From Kitagawia praeruptora (Eukaryota > Streptophyta > Magnoliopsida > Apiales > Apiaceae): a DNA stretch of 64,000 nucleotides. Every line of letters begins with the position of its first letter. Position 1 is the first letter of the stretch. The notes below the pieces were generated by a model. It saw only the letters and a list, made by a program, of their open reading frames with translations, ran no database searches and was not told where the DNA came from. The translations under genes were made by a program, and so were the position numbers. This document shows, one piece after another, positions 51,279 through 60,798 of the stretch. The DNA lies in the NCBI GenBank assembly GCA_037693485.1, contig CM075344.1:23086501-23150500 (forward strand), in the 5' to 3' direction.

Positions 51279-54200
51279 TTGCAGGGTAACAGGAAAAATA
51301 TCCTTGTTCTGGACAGTGGATGCTCAGGACACATGACTGGAAATAAAGCCCTGCTATCAGAATTTGTGGAGAAGGCTGGCCCAAGTGTTTTTTATGGAGA
51401 TGGCAACATAGGAAGGACTCTGGGATATGGCAATATCAAACTTGGGAATGTCATCATTGAATCTGTAGCTCTAGTCTCAGGACTCAAACATAATCTGCTA
51501 AGTGTGAGTCAAATATGTGACAGAGGTTATCATGTGGGTTTCTTTGAAGAACACGGTGAAGTTGTAAGCAAATCTACAGGAAAAGTTGTTCTAAAGGGAT
51601 ACAGGCATGGTAACATTTATGAAGCCAAGCTTTCAACAAACTCTGATGGCTCTACAATCTGTCTACTGAGTAGAGCATCAATTGAAGAAAGCTGGGATTG
51701 GCACAAGAGACTTTCTCATCTGAATTTCAACAGCATTAATGAGCTAGTAAAGAAAGATCTTGTGAGAGGATTGCCCAAATCAGTTTTTACTCCAGATGGC
51801 CTATGTGACTCATGTCAAAAGGCAAAACAAAGGAAAACTTCATTCAAAAGTAAGACTGAATCCTCAATTCTTGAGCCATATCACTTATTGCATGTTGATT
51901 TATTTGGTCCAGTAAATATAATGTCTATTGGAAAGAAAAGATATGCTTTGGTTATTGTTGATGAATACACCAGATATACATGGGTATATTTCATGCACAA
52001 GAAAGAAGAAACTGCATCAATCTTAACAGAGCATGTCAGACAACTGGACAAAGGATCTAAGCATACAGTGAAAATCATAAGGAGTGATAATGGCACTGAG
52101 TTCAAGAATGCAGTCATGGAAGAGTTTTGTAAAGGAAATGGAATAAAGCAAGAATTCTCTGCACCTGGAACTCCACAACAAAATGGAGTAGTAGAGAGAA
52201 AGAACAGGACTCTCATAGAAGCTGCAAGGACCATGCTTGATGAAGCAAAGCTGCCAACTTACTTCTGGGCTGAAGCTGTGCAAGCTGCTTGTTTCACACA
52301 GAATGCTACACTCATAAACAAGCATGGTAAAACACCATATGAGATGGTGAAAAAGAAGAAGCCGAACCTGAAGTATTTTCACGTGTTTGGATGTAAGTGT
52401 TTTGTTCTTAAGACTCATCCAGAACAGCTTTCCAAATTTGATTTAAAAGCTGATGAAGGAATCTTTGTTGGATACCCACTATCCATAAAAGCATTCAGAG
52501 TCTACAATCTGAGAATAAAAGTGGTCATGGAATCTATCCATGTGTCTTTTGATGATAAAAAGATAACAGGACTTGAAGATTTTGATGAACATGACCAGCT
52601 GAGATTTGAGAATGAACAAAATTCTGATACTCTTTCAGACTCTATTGTTCAATCTATACCAGTAGATCAGACAGTAACACATGTTGAGAGGGAGCAAGTG
52701 AACGATGAAAATGAACCCCAATCAAGTGAAGAAACATTAAATAATGCATCTGCTGGTTCATTAAACTCTGATTCATCAAACTCTGAAAGCAACAGCTCAG
52801 GGGGAGCAAACAATGATTTTGGATCTACTAGTCATCACTCTCAACACAATTATGAACTTGGGGAATCATCAAGATCAAATCTGCCGAGACAAAGGGTATG
52901 GAGTAGAGCGCATCCCTTTGAACAGATCATTGGTGAACCGGACACGGGTGTACAGACTAGAAGAGCAACACAGAATGAATGCAATTTCGCAGGATTTTTA
53001 TCTCAAATTGAACCTAAAAAGGTTGATGAAGCTCTTGATGATCCAGATTGGGTAACTGCAATGCAGGAAGAACTCAATCAGTTCGAAAGGCAGAAAGTAT
53101 GGAAGCTGGTGCCAAGACCAAAAGGTAAATCTGTAATTGGCACTAGATGGGTGTTTAGAAATAAACTGGATGAAAATGGTATTGTTACGAGGAACAAGGC
53201 TCGATTGGTAGCAAAGGGTTACTCTCAAGAAGAAGGAATTGATTATGATGAAACCTATGCTCCAGTTGCAAGGCTTGAAGCAATCAGGATGTTCTTAGCA
53301 TTTGCTGCACACTCCAACTTTAAGGTTTTTCAGATGGATGTGAAGAGTGCATTTTTTAACGGAGATCTAGAGGAAGAAGTCTATGTTGAACAACCCCCTG
53401 GGTTCGAAGACAAGGAATTTGAAGGTTTTGTGTACTTTCTCTTCAAAGCTGTCTATGGTCTCAAGCAAGCCCCTCGAACATGGTATGATACTCTCTCCAA
53501 ATTCTTACTTGAAAATGGTTTTACAAGAGGCATCATCGACAAAACTCTCTTTCATAAAAAGCATAAAAATGATATAATTCTGGTGCAAGTATATGTGGAT
53601 GATATAATATTTGGTTCTACTAATGATTTGCTATGCAAGAGATTTGCTAAGCTAATGCAGAGTAGGTACGAGATGAGCATGATGGGTGAGTTGTCCTTCT
53701 TCCTTGGACTTCAAGTTGTTCAGAAGCCTGATGGTATTTTCATCTGCCAAACAAAATACATAAAGGATCTTCTGAAGAAGTATGGGATGGAAGAAGCAGC
53801 TACTGCCAAGACCCCGATGCCAACTGCTGTCAAGCTTGATGAAGACAAATCTGGTAAGTCAGTTGACATCACGAAGTATCGAGGTATGATCGGCTCTCTC
53901 TTGTACTTAACTGCTAGTAGACCAGATATTATGTTCGCAACTTGTCTATGTGCTAGATTCCAGGCTAACCCTAAAGAGTCACATCTTATAGCTGTTAAAC
54001 GTATTTTCAGATACCTTAAGGGAACCCCCAATCTTGGGATTTGGTACCCTAAAGGAACAGGTTTTGACCTAATTGGCTATACAGATTCTGACTTTGCAGG
54101 TTGTAAGATTGATCGGAAAAGTACTTCTGGAAGCTGTCAGTTTCTAGGAAGAAGGTTGGTATCTTGGTACAGCAAGAAGCAACACTCAGTATCTACCTCA

Positions 54201-54539
54201 ACAGCCGAAGCAGAATACATTGCGGCAGGTAGTTGTTGTGCTCAGATCCTGTGGATGAGGAATCAACTTCAGGACTATGGACTCATGTTGGACAAAATTC
54301 CAATTCTATGCGACAACACGAGTGCCATTGCCATTGCCAACAATCCAGTTCAACACACCAGGACTAAGCATATTGATATCAGGTATCATTTCTTACGAGA
54401 GCATGTCATGAACGGAACTGTGGTATTATATTTTGTTCCCACAGATCAACAAATTGCAGACATCTTTACTAAACCACTGGATGAATCCACTTTCTCCAGG
54501 TTAGTTGGTGAACTTGGGATGTTAAATCTGTCAAATTAA
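51279..54539 (+). CDS. Full-length Pol of copia C: protease, integrase, RT, RNase H
   Basis: The frame opens TTG CAG GGT directly after a TGA and runs 1,086 codons without a stop. Protease: LDSGCSGHMTGN. Integrase: WHKRLSHLNF and CDSCQKAK, then HVDLFGPV, RSDNGTEF and NGVVERKNRT supplying the DDE residues. A Ser/Asn/Glu-rich linker follows. RT: WKLVPRPKGKSVIGTRWVF, FQMDVKSAFFNG and YVDDIIFGS. RNase H: TDSDFAG, AEAEYIAAG, CDNTSAIAIA, and TKHIDIRYHFLREHV with the last catalytic Asp, then ADIFTKPLDESTF. This full C-terminus is the reference showing that element A is truncated. There is no ATG before the protease, so expression must depend on gag. Confidence 0.95.
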   Translation: MQGNRKNILVLDSGCSGHMTGNKALLSEFVEKAGPSVFYGDGNIGRTLGYGNIKLGNVIIESVALVSGLKHNLLSVSQICDRGYHVGFFEEHGEVVSKSTGKVVLKGYRHGNIYEAKLSTNSDGSTICLLSRASIEESWDWHKRLSHLNFNSINELVKKDLVRGLPKSVFTPDGLCDSCQKAKQRKTSFKSKTESSILEPYHLLHVDLFGPVNIMSIGKKRYALVIVDEYTRYTWVYFMHKKEETASILTEHVRQLDKGSKHTVKIIRSDNGTEFKNAVMEEFCKGNGIKQEFSAPGTPQQNGVVERKNRTLIEAARTMLDEAKLPTYFWAEAVQAACFTQNATLINKHGKTPYEMVKKKKPNLKYFHVFGCKCFVLKTHPEQLSKFDLKADEGIFVGYPLSIKAFRVYNLRIKVVMESIHVSFDDKKITGLEDFDEHDQLRFENEQNSDTLSDSIVQSIPVDQTVTHVEREQVNDENEPQSSEETLNNASAGSLNSDSSNSESNSSGGANNDFGSTSHHSQHNYELGESSRSNLPRQRVWSRAHPFEQIIGEPDTGVQTRRATQNECNFAGFLSQIEPKKVDEALDDPDWVTAMQEELNQFERQKVWKLVPRPKGKSVIGTRWVFRNKLDENGIVTRNKARLVAKGYSQEEGIDYDETYAPVARLEAIRMFLAFAAHSNFKVFQMDVKSAFFNGDLEEEVYVEQPPGFEDKEFEGFVYFLFKAVYGLKQAPRTWYDTLSKFLLENGFTRGIIDKTLFHKKHKNDIILVQVYVDDIIFGSTNDLLCKRFAKLMQSRYEMSMMGELSFFLGLQVVQKPDGIFICQTKYIKDLLKKYGMEEAATAKTPMPTAVKLDEDKSGKSVDITKYRGMIGSLLYLTASRPDIMFATCLCARFQANPKESHLIAVKRIFRYLKGTPNLGIWYPKGTGFDLIGYTDSDFAGCKIDRKSTSGSCQFLGRRLVSWYSKKQHSVSTSTAEAEYIAAGSCCAQILWMRNQLQDYGLMLDKIPILCDNTSAIAIANNPVQHTRTKHIDIRYHFLREHVMNGTVVLYFVPTDQQIADIFTKPLDESTFSRLVGELGMLNLSN

Positions 54540-55244
54540 TTTTGGATAATCAATAACTGCAATTTGTTATAAATTCACAGGTATTTTAAATGTCCATATT
54601 TTTAGGACTTGTGAATTTACTTTGCATCCAGTCCTCATTTCACAGTTATCTCTATATTAATTGCCATGCTTATAAATGATATATTTTATGGTAATTAGTT
54701 AGTAAATAATTGAGTTAATTGTAGCATAATTAAATAAATATTTTATTGACATATATCAATTAATGATATTTTGTTAATTTTATGTCTATTTAATTGTGAG
54801 TTTATCTGATTATTGTGGATTAATTCTTGATTTACTGTGTGATTATTTTTAAATCCATAATAATTAGAAGTATTATATGTGTATGTGTATAGACTGATAG
54901 GTTTCGGCGATAAGATGTTTTTTCGGCCGACAGGTTTCGGTGATAAGATGTTTTTTCGGATAATTAGGTAGTTAGGTGAGAAATTATTGAGCGGTGTTAT
55001 TTTTCAAACACCTGTCACTATTACACCTAACCCACTAATACTTGAAACCTTATAAATGATGAGTTTTTGTTTGTGTTTAACATCATCATTTTTCAGATAT
55101 ACAGAGCATATACACACAGTTGCTGAATATTTCAAGCTTTGATCGGAAAGATCTCACAATCTAGCTGGTGGTGTTTAGAGCGGATTTCATATCCTTGTTA
55201 TACGCACTAACCCTTGTTTTTGAATTTCCTCAAAGTTTTTGAAA
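54540..55244 (+). other. Spacer between pol and the extra ORF of copia C
   Basis: About 700 bp without a gene. A 37-bp unit containing TAAGATGTTTTTTCGG is repeated at about 54,898-54,968. CTTATAAATGATGAG near 55,049 could be a TATA box, and CATTTTTCAG|ATATAC near 55,096 looks like a splice acceptor. Either an internal promoter or a spliced RNA could therefore serve the extra ORF. Element A has almost no spacer at this place. Confidence 0.4.
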
Positions 55245-57350
55245 ATGGCATTGCAGGGAAGCTTTTCAATTGCTAAAGTTAATCCTGTTTCCATTCAGCA
55301 AATCGAAACCATTCGGGATGAACAATTTCGGGCTTGGACACAATTTCTGAATGAACATTCATTAATCCGCTATGGTTTAGTTACACATGTGCAGCTTAAC
55401 CATGATGCATTGTGCGAATTATATTGCAGTGCGGTTAACACTTCTGGACAGGACGGGTGTGCATTCACATATCGACTATTTGGTAGGTCGATTAGGGTCA
55501 CTGAACGAGATGTTAATCGAATTCTTCATTTTCCTATGGAAAATCTCGTTTCTGATCCTACACCCGAACAGATTGAAATGTTCTTTCGTTTTATAAGGTA
55601 CCAAGATGGCAATTTCAATACTGGTAATCTTTCTAGAACGTTTCCAACCCAGTACTGGAATTTCTTCTTTCACACTCTTAACCATGTTTTTTCCTCAGAT
55701 AGAACAAATCAAGATCGAATACCTGAATTTATTCAAATAATAGGGTATGCGGTCGCCAATAATTTGAGGATTAATTTTGGAAAAATAGTGCTTAGTCAAA
55801 TCATTTTAAAAATGAAACGCTTGGGAACAAGAGATGTTCGAACTCAAAATATCAAATGTCTATATCCAAGGTTTCTACAGTTAATATTAAATGATTTTTT
55901 GATTGATGAAGACAGGGTACGCTTGGAAAATGGTCAAAAGGTGGAATGTTCTTCCATAAAGACGAATGTAATTAATTACATAAGCAAAAAGAAATATACG
56001 GATGTGCCTACAGTCCTAACTGAATATCTAAAGACTGTCCCACTTCCGTTGTTACCACGACCAGTGAGAGCAGGTATACGACAAGGTAATATTTCAATCC
56101 CTGCTATTCCAACCTTTGTATTCCCTATTGTGTCACAGGAAATACAGTTTCTACAGCCCCCAGTGGCCATCTTACCCGACCAAGAGCAGGAAATCCCACC
56201 GACTCTAACACAGGTCGAAGAGCCCATTCTACAAATGCAAACACAAACACAACAAACTCCTACACCTCAATTGTCACTTAAACGACCAGTTATTCACATT
56301 ATTGAGGGAGATAGTGCCTCAGCAGCACCACATAAGGAGTTAGTAACATCAGCAGCTCTACCTCATTCTAAAAGAAATAAACCAAATGAACCTGAGGTAA
56401 CTGCAACTGTTAGTGAAACAATTCTTTCTTATCCAATGAGTGCAAATGTAAATGAGATTGAATTGACGGGAGCAACTATCTTGAGTTCCATTTCACGGAA
56501 CATACGAGTGGTTGATGATCTTTCTAAAGATCAAATGCCTTCACAGGCATCCGAGGTGGAATTACCTACCTCAATAACTGCTGGTGAATCTTCCATTTTA
56601 CGGAATGATCCATTGGTGGGTGGTTCTTTTATGAACCAAGTGTCTTCACAGACGTACGAGGGAAACTTGGGTTTTGAGCCATTTAATCGATTCAAGTTTA
56701 ACCTCCCAGAGGGAAAATCTCTGGATCTCTTTCGAGATTTACCACTTTTTACCAATGGTCGGCAACTCGCTTCACGCGAGGACGGAAGCTCACGAACTTT
56801 CATTGCACCATCCGTGACCTCTGAAAAAGGGGCTAGGATGATTTCATTTGCAGGTACACATATCGGTGGAAGCTCTAGAGGAAAGTTGAGGGAAACACCA
56901 ACAGAACATGTAAGTGTAACCCAAACCATTAAACCGAGTGAATATATAGTGTTGAGTGAAACACCTGCAGAACGTACGAGTGAGCAACCTACTCAACCAC
57001 ATGCACCTATATCCAGACAGGAATACACCAGACTCCTTACACGGGTCCAAACAATGGAGAAAGAGTTGTCAAATATCTGTAAGTCCATTGCAGAAATCAA
57101 AAATTTACAACTCATTCAACATGATGCATTCCAGGTTCAATTAAGTTCCATGGCAGCCCAGTTTAGTCAAGCAATCAATTCCTTGGTAAAAGGATTTTCG
57201 TCTAAATTACCAACTCCACATCCTACTACTCTGGAGGATAACCCAACTGAGGGGGAGAAGATGGATGAACAAGAAAAATCTACTAGGCATAAAGGCAAGG
57301 AAAAGGTTGTTGACACGGAATTAACTTTATTTTGGGAAAGGAAAAACTAA
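55245..57350 (+). CDS. Extra ORF of copia C (about 701 residues), unknown function
   Basis: ATG 55245 (MALQGSFSIAKVNPVSIQQI) opens a frame to a TAA at 57348-57350. The N-terminal ~270 residues form a globular module with RLFGRSIRVTERDVNRILHF and PTQYWNFFFHTLNHVFSSD, followed by IQIIGYAVANNLRINFGKIV. This matches in order the WNFFFDTISRCFLNK and IGYSLIHDLSFDYGSFIL blocks of element A's extra ORF. A Pro/Gln/Ser-rich middle follows. Near the C-terminus a coiled-coil-like stretch (SRQEYTRLLTRVQTMEKELS, about 590-660) again parallels A, and the end is basic (RHKGKEKVV). The RGG box and the last ~550 residues of A are absent. No signal peptide or membrane span is evident. Confidence 0.75.
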   Translation: MALQGSFSIAKVNPVSIQQIETIRDEQFRAWTQFLNEHSLIRYGLVTHVQLNHDALCELYCSAVNTSGQDGCAFTYRLFGRSIRVTERDVNRILHFPMENLVSDPTPEQIEMFFRFIRYQDGNFNTGNLSRTFPTQYWNFFFHTLNHVFSSDRTNQDRIPEFIQIIGYAVANNLRINFGKIVLSQIILKMKRLGTRDVRTQNIKCLYPRFLQLILNDFLIDEDRVRLENGQKVECSSIKTNVINYISKKKYTDVPTVLTEYLKTVPLPLLPRPVRAGIRQGNISIPAIPTFVFPIVSQEIQFLQPPVAILPDQEQEIPPTLTQVEEPILQMQTQTQQTPTPQLSLKRPVIHIIEGDSASAAPHKELVTSAALPHSKRNKPNEPEVTATVSETILSYPMSANVNEIELTGATILSSISRNIRVVDDLSKDQMPSQASEVELPTSITAGESSILRNDPLVGGSFMNQVSSQTYEGNLGFEPFNRFKFNLPEGKSLDLFRDLPLFTNGRQLASREDGSSRTFIAPSVTSEKGARMISFAGTHIGGSSRGKLRETPTEHVSVTQTIKPSEYIVLSETPAERTSEQPTQPHAPISRQEYTRLLTRVQTMEKELSNICKSIAEIKNLQLIQHDAFQVQLSSMAAQFSQAINSLVKGFSSKLPTPHPTTLEDNPTEGEKMDEQEKSTRHKGKEKVVDTELTLFWERKN

Positions 57351-57577
57351 TGGGAGTATTAGTGCAATGTGGAAAGAAAGCAAAGGCAAACTTGAAGATA
57401 TGTTCAGTCTACAGGAACAATTGTCTTGCACTAGGTTAATTTTTAGAAATCTGGAAAATGTATATATATGATCCAGAATGCACTTTAATATTATTTATCT
57501 TTGTATTTTATTTGTATCAGTTGAGTTATCCTCTAGGTATTTGCTTGTCAAACCCTAACAATCAAATAGGGGGAGAT
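57351..57577 (+). other. 3' noncoding segment and polypurine tract of copia C
   Basis: No ORF. The segment ends with AAATAGGGGGAGAT (57564-57577), the polypurine tract next to the 3' LTR. Confidence 0.7.
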
Positions 57578-58602
57578 TGTAAAGCATAATGTAATGTAAT
57601 ATGTAATAGAGGAAATATATAACTCAACTAGGATAAAAGATAAATAATATTAACTCTATACAGGGATCGTGAAAGTTGAAGAACAGGCATCAACAAGGAT
57701 CAAGTCGCTGAAAGAAGTTCATTAACATGATCAAGCCTCAGTGACAGAATAAGATGTACAGATGATTCAGTTGAAAGGCCAAAAGATTACAGTATTCTTA
57801 AAGACATGATACGAAGACCACGAGTGAATGTTAGTCGTCTGTGAACCAGACCAGTTGCACTAGGCGTCAACATCTTCACAAAGGAATCGAAGTATCTAAC
57901 TCAGAAAAACTGTTAAAAAGGTATGATTGAGAGCAGTGTTGATATCCTCCATTTCAGAAGCTGAATATTTAAGGATATCAAAAATAAAGAGGAAAATGAA
58001 TAGTAACCGAAATCACTATTCACATGAATAGTAACCGGAATTACTATTCACCGAAATCACTATTCACAGTTACTATTCACGGCTACTATTCATATGACGG
58101 CTACTATTCATATGACGGCTACTATTCATATGGCGGCTACTATTCATATGGCGGCTACTATTCAAAAAGTGGCTGGAGGGGCCCACGGGGGTTGTTGGAA
58201 TAGTACAGCATAGTGACTTTCTAAAATCTATAAATAGGCATGCTGTATTTCATTTCAAAACACACCTCAACACATAACTCTCTCTTCTCTCTCTTATATC
58301 ATCTCTGTGTAAGCTGCTAGACAGTCCATCTAGTAGGAAAGCCGGCTTAGCCCGCTTTCAGGAAGTGTCGGATAGAAGGTCCTCGTGCCTAAACTATCCT
58401 TAGGAGTGTTCGAGTTTTTTGAAGCTAATCCGTTGGATTAGAAGTTGTAACACCCCTTGGGTTTTTATCAGTTCAAAGATATTTTCCCGAACCAATTGTT
58501 TTATTTCGATTCAGTTGTTGACCTCATTTTTCACATCTCGAAAATCGAAATATTTTTAAATAACGTATTCAACCCCCCTTCTACGTTATTCCGGACCTAA
58601 CA
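57578..58602 (+). repeat. 3' LTR of copia C
   Basis: Same ends and length as the 5' LTR. Differences include GTAACAGG/GTAACCGG in the CTATTCA repeat region and ACACAACTC/ACATAACTC near the TATA box. Confidence 0.92.
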
Positions 58603-58607
58603 TTTAT

Positions 58608-59112
58608 ATATACATACATTTATATGTTATAATAAAAAATATATATATACAATAATATTTGGTACAGTTTGTTCAAACATATATATATATATATATATAT
58701 ATATCATGGTTGTCACATACATATATATATATTTAAAGTGATGTGTGAATCTGGTCAAGTTAAAATTAAGTTATTATGAAATCTGGTCAACACAAATTTC
58801 TTTTAACTTATCTTCAACATCGTGCTTAGGACACTTTCCAATCCAAAAACAAAGTAGTGGAGATATTAGACAGAACAAAAAACAAAAAAGAAAGAAAGAA
58901 AGCAGTAGACATTGGGAAAAAGGAGACAAGAAGTAGTGGAGAACTTCTTTCAAAAAAAAAAGTAGTGGAGAACTAGTACTTAAGTAGTAGTCTATTGTTC
59001 TATTCAAAAAAGAAAGCAATAGACATGGTCACATGGCACACTCGGCATTTGCATTATTGCATAGTAGTATAGTACAGAACATGCAAATTACTAATATTCT
59101 TCTTCTTCTTGT

Positions 59113-59145
<33 letters not shown>

Positions 59146-59284
59146 CTTCTTCTTCTATACACCACCATTAAAACTCTTCTACACAAGCACAGGTTCTACA
59201 CAACCACAGAGAAAAAACAAGTAAAATAGTGCAGAAAATACATATATAAAATAAGAGGGGCTTGGTTTTTTTTTTTTTTTAAAA
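58608..59284. other. Interior of the hAT-like element with microsatellites
   Basis: (TA)n lies at about 58,678-58,703 and (TTC)n at about 59,095-59,155. AAGTAGTGGAGAACT occurs twice near 58,929 and 58,958, and GTAGACATTGG/AATAGACATGG are similarly doubled. Short ORFs here are translations of simple repeats. No transposase is visible. Confidence 0.5.
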
Positions 59285-59454
59285 AAGACGAGATTAGACG
59301 GATTTAGACGAACTAGGCGCCGCCTAGGCGCCTCTAGGCGTCGACTACCCTCTAAAAACAAGGCGGGTCGGACGCCTACCCGTTTTTCACCGCCTAGCCG
59401 CCTAGGCGACACCTAGGCGACGCCTAGGCGACGTCTTAACAACTTTAATACCTG

Positions 59455-59640
59455 CATTTCAAAGAAAAGGAATTTCAGTATTTCAGTATTTCACTAATTA
59501 ATAAAGAGTATAATTTCTTTTATGTCGTTGAGATGCACGAGTTTAGTTTTAATACTATTTAGTTTTAAAATTAGTTGTTTGCTTATTATTCAAGCATGTT
59601 TGCTGAAGCATGATTCTCAAGTAGAAGAATCTTTCTGGTT
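59455..59640 (+). repeat. Direct repeat, copy 1 (promoter region of the secreted-protein fragment)
   Basis: GGAATTTCAGTATTTCA, then ATTAATAAAGAGTATA, then TTTTATGTCGTTGAGA and CAAGCATGTTTGCTGAAGC. The same order occurs at 60,343-60,490 with small indels. Confidence 0.75.
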
Positions 59641-59661
59641 TGTGCCGGTGCTCTTGAACCC

Positions 59662-59669
59662 TATATAAA
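59662..59669 (+). promoter_or_regulatory. TATA box of the secreted-protein fragment
   Basis: TATATAAA 57 bp upstream of the ATG at 59726, a normal spacing for a plant promoter with a short leader. Confidence 0.5.
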
Positions 59670-59725
59670 CAATACATTACGTCCTGCATCATTCATCCTT
59701 CTAAATTTACCATCATCAGATCAGC

Positions 59726-59890
59726 ATGGCAAAACATTACATTCTAACCCTCTTTCTCTTCCCAACTGCACTCACAATCCTCAACCCTCCCTCCATCTCC
59801 GCAACTACATCATCCACTTTGCCTCCTCCTGATAAAGAAGTCAATGCAATCATCAACGCTCTGCTTTACGAAGGTGGCTTCACAATCTAG
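59726..59890 (+). pseudogene. 5' fragment of a secreted protein gene, possibly fasciclin-like
   Basis: ATG 59726 begins MAKHYILTLFLFPTALTILN, a typical signal peptide, followed by a Thr/Ser/Pro-rich stretch (TTSSTLPPPDKEV) and NAIINALLYEGGFTI before a TAG at 59888-59890. The sequence after the stop continues plausibly (ANVKNLNFQL), so the stop may replace a Trp codon. The layout of signal peptide, Pro/Thr stretch and a helix with an aliphatic-Gly-Phe pattern resembles the start of FAS1-domain arabinogalactan proteins, but this is a weak assignment. The rest of the gene is absent; Helitron-like AT-rich sequence follows. Confidence 0.5.
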
Positions 59891-59939
59891 GCCAACGTTA
59901 AAAACTTGAACTTCCAGTTAGCATCCTCATTAATAATTG

Positions 59940-60255
59940 GTAATCTCTTTAGTTATACCAACGTTAACATAAATTTTAATATACATACGCACGTATATGT
60001 GCATGTTATATAAATGATTTATAACCAATGCAACCACCCTATTTAACTTGATAATCTATTATTGTTGTAAAGGCCTGGAAATTCATAATTTTATGTTCAA
60101 TCTTAATTGACTCTTTATATACAATAATCCCATCATAAGATTATGTGATTCATTTAATAAAAAAGGATGATAATCATAAAAGCACAAACTGAATAAATAT
60201 ATTCTACAAAAAATTAACATTTAAATAAAATAATTTATAAGTTAAATAGTGAATT
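59940..60255. other. AT-rich sequence upstream of a Helitron 3' end
   Basis: No gene is visible. It probably belongs to the Helitron that ends at 60,282, whose 5' end I could not fix. Confidence 0.35.
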
Positions 60256-60282
60256 CCGTGCATCGCACGGGTCATGGGCTAG
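60256..60282 (+). mobile_element. Helitron 3' terminus, + strand
   Basis: Hairpin CCGTGCATCGCACGG followed by GTCATGGG and terminal CTAG at 60279-60282, then T. This is the cleanest Helitron 3' end in the window. Confidence 0.75.
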
Positions 60283-60342
60283 TATAATAATAAAATAAAT
60301 AAATATAGTGATAACCAAAACTTGGTACATGCGCTTCAACAA

Positions 60343-60490
60343 AAATGGAATTTCAGTATTTCACTAATTAATAAAGAAAGAGTATAGATTCTTTTATGTC
60401 GTTGAGACTTGAGAGATGCACGAGTTTAGTTTTAATATTAGTTTTAAAATTAGTTGTTTGCTTAATATTCAAGCATGTTTGCTGAAGCTT
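60343..60490 (+). repeat. Direct repeat, copy 2
   Basis: It repeats 59,465-59,615 and breaks off shortly before the copia D LTR at 60,532, so this second promoter copy has no coding region behind it. Confidence 0.7.
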
Positions 60491-60531
60491 GTATCTAAAG
60501 ACTAAATATTTATGTAATATGCCATTGTAGA

Positions 60532-60791
60532 TGTAAACACAAGAAAGCTAAAAGAGACAAATTTTTGAAGAACAAAAGATATTTATTCAGCCTGCATTTC
60601 CTTTACTAGCTCATGTCTATACATAGAGTGACAACAGGACAAATTAGAGAATAACAAACTTGCCACCTCATACACAAGAGGGGAATAAATCCAACGGATA
60701 GAACATGAAAATGACATACTTGCAACATAGGAAAATAAAAGTCTAGTAACTTATTTATTTAAGATGAAAATTTAGTCTTTTCCTCATAATA
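60532..60791 (-). repeat. 3' LTR of copia D (about 260 bp)
   Basis: On the minus strand a PPT-like GCTTGAGGGGGAG (just above 60,791) is followed by TATTATGAGGAAAAG. The LTR runs to GTGTTTACA at 60532. The expected TG start appears as TA, so the boundary is approximate. The partner LTR is beyond the window. Confidence 0.6.
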
Positions 60792-60798
60792 CTCCCCC

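Larger units (their letters stand above)
47791..58602 (+). mobile_element. Copia element C, 10.8 kb, complete, with an extra 3' ORF
   Basis: Two 1,025-bp LTRs (47791-48815 and 57578-58602) differ at about five positions. The TSD tttat is at 47786-47790 and 58603-58607. Gag, a full-length Pol and an extra ORF are all open apart from the stops at the gag-pol junction that the whole group shares. It is the best candidate in the window for an autonomous element. Its proteins are clearly related to those of A and B, but its LTRs are not. Confidence 0.95.
47663..59447. mobile_element. hAT-like DNA element with GCCTAGGCG palindromes, split by copia C
   Basis: The left end (47663-47755) and the right end (about 59,285-59,447) are both rich in CGCCTAGGCG palindromes. 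CTTGTCAAGGCGTAAAGACG near the left end faces the complement GTTGTTAAGACGTCGCC at the right. The heptamer atacctg lies just outside both ends (47656-47662 and 59448-59454), as gatacctg and aatacctg, fitting an 8-bp hAT-type TSD with one change. Removing copia C leaves about 970 bp without a transposase. Family assignment is tentative. Confidence 0.55.

Noticed and set aside
59033..59224. ORF encoding a poly-Phe tract
   Set aside because: It is a translation of the (TTC)n microsatellite.
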